Shown piece after piece: positions 45,860-55,400 of a DNA stretch of 64,000 nucleotides. The position numbers and the translations under genes were made by a program. Where the stretch lies: contig NZ_LMIE01000031.1 in NCBI RefSeq assembly GCF_001428625.1, positions 508,711 to 572,710 on the forward strand. Direction: 5' to 3'. Position 1 is the first letter of the stretch. Every line of letters starts with the position of its first letter. The notes under the pieces were generated by a model. The model ran no database searches. It was not told the origin of the DNA and was given only the letters and a program-made list of their open reading frames with translations. Origin of the DNA: Hydrogenophaga sp. Root209. GTDB lineage: Bacteria > Pseudomonadota > Gammaproteobacteria > Burkholderiales > Burkholderiaceae_C.

Positions 45860-48800
45860 ATGTGGTTCACCCAGGTCTCCCTGCGCAACCCGGTGTTCGC
45901 CACCATGGTGATGATCGCCTTCGTGGTGCTGGGCATCTTCTCGTTCCAGCGCCTGCAGGTGGACCAGTTCCCCAACATCGACTTTCCGGTGGTCGTTGTC
46001 ACCACCGCCTACCCCGGTGCCTCGCCCGAGATCGTGGAATCGGAAGTCACCAAGAAGGTCGAAGAGGCGGTCAATGCGGTCGCCGGTGTCAACACCCTGA
46101 CCTCGCGCAGCTACGAAGGCTCCTCGGTCGTCATCATCGAATTCCAGCTCACGGTGGACGGGCGCAAGGCGGCCGAAGACGTGCGCGAGAAGATCGGCAT
46201 CCTGCGCCCGCTGCTGCGCGACGAGGTGGAAGAGCCACGCGTGCTGCGCTTCGACCCGGCAGCGCGCTCGATCTGGTCGGTGGCCGTGATTCCGGAAACC
46301 GTGAACGGCAAGTCCCCCAGCGCGGTGGAGCTGACCACCTGGGCCGAACAGACCCTCAAGAAGCGGCTGGAGAACGTGCGTGGCGTGGGCTCGGTCAACT
46401 TGGTGGGCGGTACACAACGCGCCATCAACATCGAGCTCAATCCCTCGGCCATGGAGGCCCTGGGCGTGACCACCGAACAGGTGACCGCCGCCGTGCGCAG
46501 CGAAAACCAGGACCTGCCGGTGGGCACGCTCAAGACCGGCGAGGCCGAGCGCGTGGTGCAGATGCTCTCTCGCCTGCAGAACCCGCAGGATTTTGGCGAC
46601 ATCATCGTCGCCCGCCGCGCTGGCCAGGCCGTGCGCCTGTCGCAAGTGGCCACGGTGAACGACGGCACAGAGGAGGTGCAGAGCCTGGCGCTCTACAACG
46701 GCCAGCGCACGCTGCTGCTGCAGGTGCAGAAGTCGCAAGACGAGAACACCATCGCGGTGACCGATGGCCTGAAAGCGGCAGTCCAAGCCTTGCGGTCCGA
46801 GCTGCCACCGGGCATTCGACTGGAGCAGATCGCCGACGGTTCGCGGCCCATCCGCGTGTCGGTGGACAACGTACGCCGCACGCTGATCGAAGGCGCGCTG
46901 CTCACGGTGCTTATCGTGTTTTTGTTCCTGAACTCCTGGCGCTCCACCGTCATCACCGGCCTCACGCTGCCCATCGCGCTGATCGGCACCTTCTTCTTCA
47001 TGAACCTCTTCGGGTTCACCATCAACATGATCACGCTGATGGCGCTCACGCTGTCGGTGGGTCTGTTGATCGACGACGCCATCGTGGTGCGCGAGAACAT
47101 CGTGCGCCACGTGCAGATGGGCAAGACGCCGTTCAACGCGGCCATGGACGGCACGCAGGAGATCGGCCTGGCGGTGCTGGCCACCACGCTGTCCATCGTC
47201 GCGGTGTTCCTGCCCATCGGCTTCATGGGCGGCATCATCGGCAAGTTCTTCCACGAGTTCGGCATCACCATGGTGGCGGCCGTGCTCATCTCCATGTTCG
47301 TGAGTTTCACGCTCGATCCCATGTTGTCGTCGGTGTGGCACGACCCGTCAACCCTTCGACAGGCTCAGGGCGAACGGTCTCTGTACGACCGAACAGTCGG
47401 CCGGGTCACCGGGTGGTTCGACCGCCTTCAGGACGACCTGGCCGACACCTACCAGTCCACCCTGCGCTGGTCGCTCAAGCACAAGCTGGCCACGCTGGGC
47501 GTGGCGCTGGCCACCTTCGTCGGCAGCCTGTTCGTGCTGCCGCTGCTGGGCACCGAGTTCGTGCCCAAGGCCGACTTCTCGGAAACCTCGCTGAGCTTTC
47601 ACACGCCGGTGGGCTCGTCGTTGCAGGCCACCGAGGCCAAGACGCGCGAGGTCGAGGCCATCCTGCGCCAGTTCCCGGAAGTGAAGTACACGCTGTCCAC
47701 GCTCAACACCGGCAATGCCCAGGGCACCATGTACGCCAGCGTTTATGTGCGCCTGGTCGACCGCAAGGACCGCACGCTGAGCGCGGACGCGATGTCAGCC
47801 CAACTGCGCGAGCGCCTGCGCAGCGTGCCGGGCATCACGGTCACGCACGTGGGCCTGCTCGACGCGGTGGGCGGCAACAAGCAGGTGGAGTTCTCCTTGC
47901 AAGGCGACGATCTGGCCGAACTGGAGCGCTTGACCGCAACCGTGACGGAGCGCATCCGCCCCATCGTTGGCCTGGTTGACCTCGACGCGAGCGTGAAGCC
48001 CAACAAGCCCACGGTGGACGTGAAGATGCGGCGCGAGCTGGCGTCGGACGCCGGCATGAACGTGGCCGCGGTGGGTGGCGCGCTGCGCACGCTGGTGGCC
48101 GGCACCACGGTGGGCAACTGGCGCGCACAGAACGGCGAGAGCTACGACGTGAACGTGCAACTGGCCGCCACCGGGCGCGAGCGCGCGAGTGACCTGGAGC
48201 AACTGCCCTTCATGGTCGGCACCGAAGCCGACGGCACCGCGCGTGTGGTGCGCCTGGGCCAGGTGGCCGAGGTGGTGGCCAGCACCGGCCCCAACCAGAT
48301 CAACCGGCGCAACCTCAACCGCGAGGTCTCGATCAACGCCAACGTGTTCGGCCGCTCGGCGGGCGAGGTCTCGGCCGAGATCAAACAGGTGCTCGACAGC
48401 ACGCCGTTTCCACCCGGCTACCGCTATGAATTCGGCGGCTCCACCAAGAACATGCAGGAGTCGTTCGGCTACGCCATCTCGGCACTCGCCCTGGCCATCA
48501 TCTTCATCTACATGATCCTGGCCAGCCAGTTCCAGAGCTTCCTGCAGCCGCTGGCACTCATGACGGCGCTGCCGCTCACGCTGATCGGCGTGGCGCTGGC
48601 CCTGCTCATGTTCGGCTCGACCATGAGCATGTTCTCGGTCATCGGCATCGTGCTGCTGATGGGCCTGGTGACAAAAAACGCCATCCTGCTGGTGGACTTC
48701 GCGATCCGAGCGCGCAACGGGCTGGCAGGCGAGGCGCCGATGGACCGCGAGTCGGCCCTGCTGCTGGCCGCGCGCGTGCGGTTGCGCCCCATCCTCATGA

Positions 48801-49033
48801 CCACGCTGGCCATGGTCTTCGGCATGGTGCCGCTGGCGTTTGCGCTCACCGAGGGCTCGGAACAGCGCGCGCCCATGGGCCAGGCCGTCATCGGCGGGGT
48901 GATCACCTCCTCGCTGCTGACCCTGGTGGTGGTGCCCGTCGTGTACTGCTACATGGACGATCTGGCGCAGTGGTTTCGACGCAAGCTCGGCATGGCTCCG
49001 CATGCGGCCGAGCCGCTGGGCTCCACTCCTTAA
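45860..49033 (+). CDS. RND efflux permease, HAE1/AcrB-like
   Basis: Proton-driven inner-membrane pump of 1057 residues with the twelve-helix, two-porter-domain plan. The proton relay is intact: Asp405-Asp406 in LLIDDAIVVREN and Lys939 in LVTKNAILLVDFA. The GFMGGIIGKFFHEFG and GSTKNMQES segments suit the multidrug/unknown HAE1 clade. A copy of the dispersed repeat encodes TLRQAQGER at about residues 498-506, in the cytoplasmic stretch between the two halves. Substrates are unknown. It starts 11 bases after the adaptor. Confidence 0.93.
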   Translation: MWFTQVSLRNPVFATMVMIAFVVLGIFSFQRLQVDQFPNIDFPVVVVTTAYPGASPEIVESEVTKKVEEAVNAVAGVNTLTSRSYEGSSVVIIEFQLTVDGRKAAEDVREKIGILRPLLRDEVEEPRVLRFDPAARSIWSVAVIPETVNGKSPSAVELTTWAEQTLKKRLENVRGVGSVNLVGGTQRAINIELNPSAMEALGVTTEQVTAAVRSENQDLPVGTLKTGEAERVVQMLSRLQNPQDFGDIIVARRAGQAVRLSQVATVNDGTEEVQSLALYNGQRTLLLQVQKSQDENTIAVTDGLKAAVQALRSELPPGIRLEQIADGSRPIRVSVDNVRRTLIEGALLTVLIVFLFLNSWRSTVITGLTLPIALIGTFFFMNLFGFTINMITLMALTLSVGLLIDDAIVVRENIVRHVQMGKTPFNAAMDGTQEIGLAVLATTLSIVAVFLPIGFMGGIIGKFFHEFGITMVAAVLISMFVSFTLDPMLSSVWHDPSTLRQAQGERSLYDRTVGRVTGWFDRLQDDLADTYQSTLRWSLKHKLATLGVALATFVGSLFVLPLLGTEFVPKADFSETSLSFHTPVGSSLQATEAKTREVEAILRQFPEVKYTLSTLNTGNAQGTMYASVYVRLVDRKDRTLSADAMSAQLRERLRSVPGITVTHVGLLDAVGGNKQVEFSLQGDDLAELERLTATVTERIRPIVGLVDLDASVKPNKPTVDVKMRRELASDAGMNVAAVGGALRTLVAGTTVGNWRAQNGESYDVNVQLAATGRERASDLEQLPFMVGTEADGTARVVRLGQVAEVVASTGPNQINRRNLNREVSINANVFGRSAGEVSAEIKQVLDSTPFPPGYRYEFGGSTKNMQESFGYAISALALAIIFIYMILASQFQSFLQPLALMTALPLTLIGVALALLMFGSTMSMFSVIGIVLLMGLVTKNAILLVDFAIRARNGLAGEAPMDRESALLLAARVRLRPILMTTLAMVFGMVPLAFALTEGSEQRAPMGQAVIGGVITSSLLTLVVVPVVYCYMDDLAQWFRRKLGMAPHAAEPLGSTP
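47352..47377. repeat. Dispersed-repeat copy 5, in frame within the RND permease gene
   Basis: CCCTTCGACAGGCTCAGGG plus CGAACGG matches the inverted arms of the clusters at 5.4, 7.2, 9.2 and 9.7 kb. It is a single arm only and is translated as TLRQAQGER. Confidence 0.9.
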
Positions 49034-49080
49034 AATTCATGCATTTCCCCGTCTCTTCAGACGCTCCCAGGAGCCCCGCC

Positions 49081-49788
49081 ATGACCACCACACCTGCCCC
49101 CGCCATCCACACCGGCTTTGACCACGCCCGCTTCAACATGATCGAACAGCAGATCCGCCCCTGGGAGGTGCTCGACCCCCAGGTGCTCAACCTGCTCGCG
49201 CGCATGCACCGCGAAGCCTTCGTGCCCGCCGCCCACCGTTTGCTGGCCTTCGCCGACATGGAACTTCCCCTGAAACACCCCGCGGTGGAGGGCCAATGCA
49301 TGCTGGCGCCCAAGGTCGAAGCGCGCCTGCTGCAGGACCTGGACCTCAAGCCCACCGACAAGGTGCTGGAGATCGGCAGCGGCAGCGGCTACATGGCCGC
49401 CCTGCTGGCCAGCCTCGCGCAACGCGTGGTGTCGATCGAGATCGACCCAGTGCTGGCCGGCACCGCGCGCGAGAACCTGCGCAACGCCGGTATCGCCAAC
49501 GTCGAGATCAAGCAGGCCGATGCCGCGGCGCAGGGCTTTGCCGCCTGCAACGTGAACGGGCCGTTCGACGCCATTCTGCTGAGTGGCTCGGTGGCCGAGA
49601 TTCCTCCGGCGCTGCTCGCTTTGCTGGCACCGGGTGGCCGGCTGGCCGCCATCGTCGGCTTCGAGCCGGTGATGCGCGCCACCATCGTCACCCGCATCGG
49701 CGACGCCTCGTTCCAGACACTGCAGCCCTGGGACACGGTGGCCCCCCGCCTGCTGAACTTCCCGGAGCCTTCGCGCTTCCGGTTCTGA
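49081..49788 (+). CDS. Protein-L-isoaspartate O-methyltransferase family protein
   Basis: S-adenosylmethionine-dependent methyltransferase-fold protein of 235 residues. It has ARFNMIEQQIRPWEVLD at the N-terminus and the motif VLEIGSGSGYMAALLASLA for cofactor binding. The segment before it, LKHPAVEGQCMLAPK, departs from the canonical PCMT substrate loop, so true repair activity of isoaspartate is uncertain. It is followed 21 bases later by a rhodanese and then the TolC-type gene; this order is shared by many relatives. Confidence 0.85.
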   Translation: MTTTPAPAIHTGFDHARFNMIEQQIRPWEVLDPQVLNLLARMHREAFVPAAHRLLAFADMELPLKHPAVEGQCMLAPKVEARLLQDLDLKPTDKVLEIGSGSGYMAALLASLAQRVVSIEIDPVLAGTARENLRNAGIANVEIKQADAAAQGFAACNVNGPFDAILLSGSVAEIPPALLALLAPGGRLAAIVGFEPVMRATIVTRIGDASFQTLQPWDTVAPRLLNFPEPSRFRF

Positions 49789-49809
49789 AGTGTTCCTTCA
49801 AGGATGTCC

Positions 49810-50160
49810 ATGAAAGCGATTCAGCCCGCACAGCTCGACGCCTGGCTTGAGCAGGCGGCCAGCGAAACACCGGCGGGCAGCCTGCCGGTCGTGCTCGATG
49901 TGCGCGAGCCCTGGGAGCTGCAGACCGCCTCCGTCAAGGCCGATGGTTTCGAGCTGCGCCACATCCCCATGCGCAGCGTGCCCGAGCGGCTCTCCGAACT
50001 CGACCGCGATCAACCGATTGCCTGCCTGTGTCACCACGGCATGCGCAGCGCGCAGGTGGCGAACTTTCTGATGAACCAGGGATTCACGCAGATCGTGAAC
50101 ATCCATGGCGGCATCCACGCCTGGTCGCAGGAACGCGATCCGGGTGTCCCGGTCTATTGA
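49810..50160 (+). CDS. Rhodanese-like domain protein
   Basis: Single-domain sulfurtransferase of 116 residues. The domain starts LPVVLDVREPWEL and has the active-site loop CHHGMRS with Cys74. The ATG at 49810 has AAGGA five bases upstream and is preferred over an ATG at 49804. Sulfur acceptor unknown. Its 3' end lies 41 bases before the TolC-type gene. Confidence 0.9.
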   Translation: MKAIQPAQLDAWLEQAASETPAGSLPVVLDVREPWELQTASVKADGFELRHIPMRSVPERLSELDRDQPIACLCHHGMRSAQVANFLMNQGFTQIVNIHGGIHAWSQERDPGVPVY

Positions 50161-50201
50161 ACGACCACTCCATGTCCCGCCATCCGTTTCAAAGGAACTC
50201 C

Positions 50202-51560
50202 ATGACCGACCTGCACGCACCCGCCCCCACCCCGGGTCGATCCTTCGCTGTGAGCCGTCTGGCCATGGCCACCTGGTTGGCACTGGGCGCTGTCACGGGG
50301 GCTCAGGCCCAGAGCCTGGTGGAGCTCTACGAAGCAGCGCGCGGCTTTGATGCCACCTATCTGTCGGCCCGATCGCAGTTCGAAGCCAACCTCTTCCGCG
50401 CAGACCAGGCCAAAGCCGGCCTGTTGCCCGAAGTCGGCCTGGGCGCGGCAGCCAGTTGGGCCCGACGCGAGGTCAACGGTGGCGCGGACACCAGCAGCAA
50501 CAGCCAGAGCACCACGCTCTCTGCCAGCCAGCCGCTGTACCGCCCGGTCAACAAACTCATCAACGACCAGGCCCTGCTCTCGGTGGACGTGGCCAAGGCC
50601 ACGCTCACACTGGCCGAACAAGACCTGATCGTTCGCACCACGCAGGCCTACTTCGACGTGCTCGCAGCCACCGACACACTGGCCTTCGTGCGCGCCCAGA
50701 AAACCGCGGTGGCCGAACAGCTCGCCGCAGCGAAGCGCAACTTCGAGGTGGGCACCACCACCGTGACCGACTCGCGCGAAGCGCAAGCCAGCTTCGACCT
50801 CGTGGTGGCGCAGGAGATCGCCGCCGAGAACGACCTGCGCGTCAAGCAACTGACGCTGGATCAGTTGGTAGGCAGGGTGGCAGTGACGCCGAAGCCGCTG
50901 GTGGCGCCGGTGGTGCTGCCGCCGCTGCTGCCCGCTGACCCGCAAGCCTGGGTGGCGCTCAACGACGAGACGCACCCCACCATCCTGCAAGCCACGCGTG
51001 GGCTGGAGATTGCGCAGCTGGAGACGCGCAAGGCCGAGGCCGGCCACAAGCCCACGGTGGATCTGGTGGCGCAGTACCAAGTGGCACGCGCGCCATCCAC
51101 CCAGACCCTGGCGCAGAACACGGTGCGCAGCAACAACGCCAGCATCGGCGTGCAGTTCAACATGCCGCTGTTCGCCGGTTACGCCATCCAGAACCGGGTG
51201 AAGGAAACCATGTCGCTCGAAGACAAGGCCCGCACCGACCTGGAAGCCGCCAGACGCGGTATTGATCTGGCCACGCGCAGCGCGTTCCTCGGCGTGCTGT
51301 CTGGCCAGGGCCAGGTGAAGGCCCTTGAAGCCGCAGAAGCCTCCAGCCAGAGCGCCCTGGACGCCAACCGCCTGGGCTACCAAGTGGGTGTGCGCATCAA
51401 CATCGACGTGCTCAATGCACAAAGCCAGCTGTTTCAGACCAAGCGCGATCTGGCCCAGGCCCGCTACAACGTGTTGCTCGGCGGGCTGCGCCTGAAGCAG
51501 GCCAGCGGCAAGCTGGTGCCCGAGGATCTGCTGCCGATCAATGCGCTGCTGGCGAAGTAA
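50202..51560 (+). CDS. TolC-family outer membrane channel protein
   Basis: Outer membrane efflux/type I secretion channel of 452 residues with a signal peptide ending in GAQAQ. Two OEP repeats are visible, with SLVELYEAARGFDATYLSAR at the start and NQLGYQVG-type and INIDVLNAQSQLFQTKRDLA segments in the second repeat, as in E. coli TolC. The ATG at 50202 has AAGGA six bases upstream. It probably works with the RND pump encoded upstream or with a type I system elsewhere. Confidence 0.92.
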   Translation: MTDLHAPAPTPGRSFAVSRLAMATWLALGAVTGAQAQSLVELYEAARGFDATYLSARSQFEANLFRADQAKAGLLPEVGLGAAASWARREVNGGADTSSNSQSTTLSASQPLYRPVNKLINDQALLSVDVAKATLTLAEQDLIVRTTQAYFDVLAATDTLAFVRAQKTAVAEQLAAAKRNFEVGTTTVTDSREAQASFDLVVAQEIAAENDLRVKQLTLDQLVGRVAVTPKPLVAPVVLPPLLPADPQAWVALNDETHPTILQATRGLEIAQLETRKAEAGHKPTVDLVAQYQVARAPSTQTLAQNTVRSNNASIGVQFNMPLFAGYAIQNRVKETMSLEDKARTDLEAARRGIDLATRSAFLGVLSGQGQVKALEAAEASSQSALDANRLGYQVGVRINIDVLNAQSQLFQTKRDLAQARYNVLLGGLRLKQASGKLVPEDLLPINALLAK

Positions 51561-51575
51561 CGTTAGCCCAAGTCG

Positions 51576-52679
51576 ATGAGCCTGCTGACCTGGAAGCTGG
51601 AGCGCGAGTTCAACCGCATTCGCCAACAACTCAAGGGCATCCCGGAGTTCTTCACCGAGCCCCTGCGCAGGCAGCGCCACGATGCCCAACGTGGCGCCAT
51701 GCTGCAGGCGGATCACGGAGCCATTGCCCTGGGTCCCAAGGTCGCGCTGTTGCTCGTATACCAGCCCGCAGGCATTTCAGATGCAACGGTCTGGACGTGC
51801 CAGCACTTGGTCCACAAGGGCTACGCCCCGCTGATCATCAGCAATGCACCACTGAGCAGCGAAGACAGGACACGCCTGTCTCCATGGATCTGGCGAATGG
51901 CCGAACGACCCAACTTCGGCTATGACTTCGGCGGGTACCGTGACGGGATCTGGCTGCTGCAACAGTGGAAAATCGACCCCGATGTGTTGATCATCCTGAA
52001 CGACAGCATCTGGTTCCCACTGCACGGCAACGAGACCTTGATCGACCGCATGGAGGGCAGCGCCGCCGATTTCGTTGGCGCACTGCAACTCGACCCGTTA
52101 CGACAAACCGAAAACCTGCCACCCAAGAAGCGGCCGTTCTTCGGCTCCTTCTTTCTGATGGTCAAGCGTGGCGCCCTGCGACACAAGGCATTCATTCGTT
52201 TCTGGGATCGCTATCGCATCACCAGCAACAAATACAAAACCATCCGCCGCGGAGAACGGGGCTTCTCGCATGCACTGATGGATGCGGGCATCCGTTGCGA
52301 GGCGATGTACACACGAAGTGCATTGGATCGGTACATCGGTTCGCTGTCGAACTTGAAGCTGAAAGAACTGCTGGAAGATCTCGTCACGATCGATGAACGC
52401 ATCGAGGCAGGCATTGCCCAACGCATCACCAGCTTTGCAGACAACGACGATTGGCGTGGAAGTGCCCTAGCGTTGGCCTTGGAGGCCACCGAGAAACAAA
52501 ACGTCCTCGCCACCGCACCCATCACCTCGCTGAAGGTTTTCGAAGTCCCCTATCTGAAAAAGTCGCGAGACTGGAACAACCTCAAGGCACTGACCTTGAT
52601 ACGTGATCGCATGCGGTCTAATCGCATGGCAAGCGCTCACCCGGACATCCTTAGGGACATCGACGACGTTCTGCGTTGA
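51576..52679 (+). CDS. Rhamnan synthesis protein F (RgpF)-like glycan enzyme
   Basis: Protein of 367 residues with the RgpF-family signature: LLVYQPAGISDATVW, a mid part RPNFGYDFGGYRDGIWLLQQ, LIILNDSIWFPL, and FGSFFLMVKRGALRH. Relatives in rhamnan and O-chain clusters transfer or modify sugars. Codon use is more AT-rich than in the flanking housekeeping genes. It starts 15 bases after the TolC-type gene and is followed by an O-antigen ligase, suggesting a surface polysaccharide role. Donor and acceptor are unknown. Confidence 0.8.
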   Translation: MSLLTWKLEREFNRIRQQLKGIPEFFTEPLRRQRHDAQRGAMLQADHGAIALGPKVALLLVYQPAGISDATVWTCQHLVHKGYAPLIISNAPLSSEDRTRLSPWIWRMAERPNFGYDFGGYRDGIWLLQQWKIDPDVLIILNDSIWFPLHGNETLIDRMEGSAADFVGALQLDPLRQTENLPPKKRPFFGSFFLMVKRGALRHKAFIRFWDRYRITSNKYKTIRRGERGFSHALMDAGIRCEAMYTRSALDRYIGSLSNLKLKELLEDLVTIDERIEAGIAQRITSFADNDDWRGSALALALEATEKQNVLATAPITSLKVFEVPYLKKSRDWNNLKALTLIRDRMRSNRMASAHPDILRDIDDVLR

Positions 52680-52733
52680 ACTCCCGTGCCTAGACACATT
52701 CGATTCGGGGCCGCGGCGCCCGACGCCACTTTC

Positions 52734-53993
52734 ATGAACAATTCCATCCAGCCTACACCTCGCTGGCAGCAAGCTTTCGACCATCTGTGTGGCTGGAGCG
52801 CTGTGGCGCTCGTGTTCGCAGCCCCTGTATCGAGATCCCTGTTTCTCGTCGCAGCGCTCACCTTCATCGTTGCATGGGTCGGCGCGGGTCAGTACCGCTC
52901 AAAGCTGGCCTTCATTCGGGCTCTACCAGTGGCAGCGCCACTGGTTCTGCTGGCAAGCATCGTCGCGTTGTGGGCACCGTTCAGCCCCGCACCGTTTGGC
53001 GACGTCGTCAACAGCCTGAAGGTGTACAGCAAGCTGTTGCTGGTCTTGATGCTCGCCGTCACCTTTGCCGACGCCCGCTGGCGAGCGCGCGCCTGGTCAG
53101 CTTTCACACTGTCAATGATCATCGTCCTGGCGTCCACCTACGCCAACGTCTTCGTGAACCTGCCTTGGTCTCGCACCCAGAACCTGGGCATTGGCGCCGA
53201 CCACAGTGTTTTCATGGAGTACGTGTCTCAAAGTGTCATGACAGCGATCTTCCTTGCAATGGCACTAAACAAGACCCTTTGCGTTACGAACCGAAAATTG
53301 CGCCTGGCATGGGCCATTGGCGCGGTGGTCGCCATTGGCAGCGTTCTCTTTCTTTTGCAGGGTCGATCCGGCTTGGTGGCCGTGGTCGTGGTCGTGGCTA
53401 CTTTCCTGGCATTGCACACGCGCAAATCCAGACGATGGCCGGCCGCCCTGGGTGTGACGCTGCTTGGTATCGCACTGGTGACATCGAGTCCATTGATGAA
53501 AAGTCGGCTGACAACGGCGTATGAAGACATTGCGTCGTACCAGGCGGTCGATCGCACATCACTCGGCCTTCGAATCAACATGTGGAAATTGGCTCTCGAC
53601 CAGATGGTGGACCATCCCATTGCAGGCACGGGTTCGGGCACATACCACCAGATCGCTGCCCAGCATTTTGGCCACTGTGAATACACATGCACACACCCTC
53701 ACAACCAGTATCTGTTCTTCGGGATGGAGTACGGTCTGATCGGCTTGCTTGCGTTCTTGTGGCTGCTGTGGCGACTGCTGGGCATGGCACGACATTCCAC
53801 GACGTCAGAAAGCGCCGTGCTGTACGCGCTGGTTGCCGTTCTGGCCGTGGACAGCTTGTTCAACGTGCCGCTGTGGTATCGCGCAATAAGCTATTTCTTC
53901 TACACAATGCTGGGCCTGATCGTGGCCAGCAACCTGCCTTCAGGCAGCCAGATAACGGCAACAAAGTTCAGATCTTGCAAGCCAGAAGCCTGA
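52734..53993 (+). CDS. O-antigen ligase/polymerase family membrane protein
   Basis: Membrane protein of 419 residues with about eleven helices. The Wzy_C/WaaL motif is visible in the large periplasmic loop and after it: AGTGSGTYHQIAAQHFGHCE, then HPHNQYLFFGMEYGLIGL. It may ligate a glycan to lipid A-core or to protein, or polymerise O-units; the family does not tell these apart. The ATG at 52734 is used; a GTG at 52686 is in frame. GC content is lower than in the surrounding genes. Confidence 0.85.
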   Translation: MNNSIQPTPRWQQAFDHLCGWSAVALVFAAPVSRSLFLVAALTFIVAWVGAGQYRSKLAFIRALPVAAPLVLLASIVALWAPFSPAPFGDVVNSLKVYSKLLLVLMLAVTFADARWRARAWSAFTLSMIIVLASTYANVFVNLPWSRTQNLGIGADHSVFMEYVSQSVMTAIFLAMALNKTLCVTNRKLRLAWAIGAVVAIGSVLFLLQGRSGLVAVVVVVATFLALHTRKSRRWPAALGVTLLGIALVTSSPLMKSRLTTAYEDIASYQAVDRTSLGLRINMWKLALDQMVDHPIAGTGSGTYHQIAAQHFGHCEYTCTHPHNQYLFFGMEYGLIGLLAFLWLLWRLLGMARHSTTSESAVLYALVAVLAVDSLFNVPLWYRAISYFFYTMLGLIVASNLPSGSQITATKFRSCKPEA

Positions 53994-53995
53994 TG

Positions 53996-54281
53996 AAATC
54001 CTGACCTACTGGTAGCAAGCGTGCAGCAAATGGTAGGGGCGCGCCCGATGACTTCTGGCATTGGGCTTGAACCCAGATACGCGACTGGCAGACAGCGCAT
54101 TCCTTCAGCGTCCCGGAGCACTCCCGAACGCCCAGTCCTCCACAGCTTCTTGTACCAAGGCAGACTCCGAGGAGCGACAGACCGGGCAGGTGCCAACCTC
54201 CTCCAGGTCTGCAACATGCCAGCTTGATCCCGCGTGGGAATGGCCATTGGCCGGAACCACTTCTGCGGGAACATCACTCAT
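53996..54281 (-). pseudogene. Decayed remnant of a zinc-ribbon class I methyltransferase gene
   Basis: On the minus strand an ATG at 54281 overlaps the neuC stop and opens MSDVPAEVVPANGHSHAG, then CPVCRSSESALVQEAVEDWA, stopping at 54105. The CPVC start resembles the N-terminal zinc ribbon of class I methyltransferases found in glycan clusters. A shifted frame then continues LKECAVCQSRIWVQAQC, the expected second CxxC, and another frame has SPMPEVIGRA. The rest of a methyltransferase (usually 250-300 residues) is missing. It looks like a 5' fragment with at least two frameshifts, cut off where the convergent ligase gene ends. Confidence 0.55.
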
Positions 54282-55395
54282 CCGCAAACGCCTTCTGCAT
54301 GGGCCGCGCCCAGAAATCGGCCGACTGGAGAACCGCGACAAAATGCTCCGCCGCATTGCCAACGCCGAACGTGGTATCCGCCGAGAGCCGATGGCCCCAT
54401 GTGTCAGACAGGAAATGACTCAAGGTTTCGGTATCAAACGCCGAGCATGTGGTGATTGACGGCCCACTGGCTCGCCGGTTCTGGCGCGTGCCCACATCCA
54501 GGCTCGGCACACCCAGAAACGGCGCTTCGCGCACACCCGCACTGCTGTTGCCCACCATGGCGGAGGCGTTCTTCATGAGCTCGGAGAAATAGTTGAAGCG
54601 CATCGACGGTATCTGGCGGAACCGATCCTTGGGCAACTTCTCCAGCACCGCAAAGATGTCCTCGGTGCCGGGGTCGTTGTTGGGGGCGATCACCACGAAA
54701 TGCCGGCCACTGGCTTCCAGCCGCGCAAACAGCGACTGCGCCTGGGCACCGATGGTGTCGGCCTCCGAGGTCACGGGGTGGAAGATCGCGATGCCGTAGT
54801 CATCGAACGGGATGGCATAGCGCTCCTTCACCTGCGCCAGCGTCACGCCCGAAGGCCGCGCGTGGGTGTCGAGTTCGGGTGAGCCAATGTTGTAGACGCT
54901 CTCGGGTGACTCGCCGAGCGCCAGCACGCGCTGGCGGGCATTTTCGGAGCTCACGAAATGTGCGGCGCACAGCTTCGTGTTGCAGTGGCGAATGCTTTCG
55001 TCGATGGTGCCCGAGACCTCGCCGCCTTCGATGTGCGCCGAGGGGATGTACTTCATGGCGCAGACGATGGACGCGGCCAGCGCCTCCACCCGATCACCAT
55101 GGATCACCACCAGATCGGGCCGGTGTTCGTGCACGAAATCGGAGAAACCCAGGATGGTCTTGGAGAGAATGAAATCCTGCGCGTCGCCTTCGCGCTGGTT
55201 CACGAACTCGAAGAACTCGGCGCCCGGGAAACGCTTCACCTCAAGCCGGGTTTCACCATAGCGCCGCATCATGTGCATGCCGGTGATGAAGAAGCTCACG
55301 GCAAACCCGGCCTGCTGCGCGGCCAGCGCAAGCGGCTCGAGCTTGCCGAAATCGGCCCGGGTGCCGGTGACGAAGAGCAGTTTTTTCGCGCTCAT
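54274..55395 (-). CDS. neuC: UDP-N-acetylglucosamine 2-epimerase (hydrolysing), NeuC/LegG type
   Basis: Makes ManNAc (or the 2,4-diacetamido analogue) from the UDP-sugar, the entry step of nonulosonic acid synthesis. The 373 residues begin KKLLFVTGTRADFGKLEPL and include DLVVIHGDRVEALAAS, SAHIEGGEVSGTIDESIRH and MVGNSSAGVREAPFLGVPSL. ATG at 55395, five bases after the neuB stop. The choice between sialic acid (NeuC) and legionaminic/other pathways cannot be made from these genes; no bacillosamine-type aminotransferase or dehydratase is present here, which favours the ManNAc route. Confidence 0.9.
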   Translation of the reverse strand: MSAKKLLFVTGTRADFGKLEPLALAAQQAGFAVSFFITGMHMMRRYGETRLEVKRFPGAEFFEFVNQREGDAQDFILSKTILGFSDFVHEHRPDLVVIHGDRVEALAASIVCAMKYIPSAHIEGGEVSGTIDESIRHCNTKLCAAHFVSSENARQRVLALGESPESVYNIGSPELDTHARPSGVTLAQVKERYAIPFDDYGIAIFHPVTSEADTIGAQAQSLFARLEASGRHFVVIAPNNDPGTEDIFAVLEKLPKDRFRQIPSMRFNYFSELMKNASAMVGNSSAGVREAPFLGVPSLDVGTRQNRRASGPSITTCSAFDTETLSHFLSDTWGHRLSADTTFGVGNAAEHFVAVLQSADFWARPMQKAFADE

Positions 55396-55400
55396 TCGAA

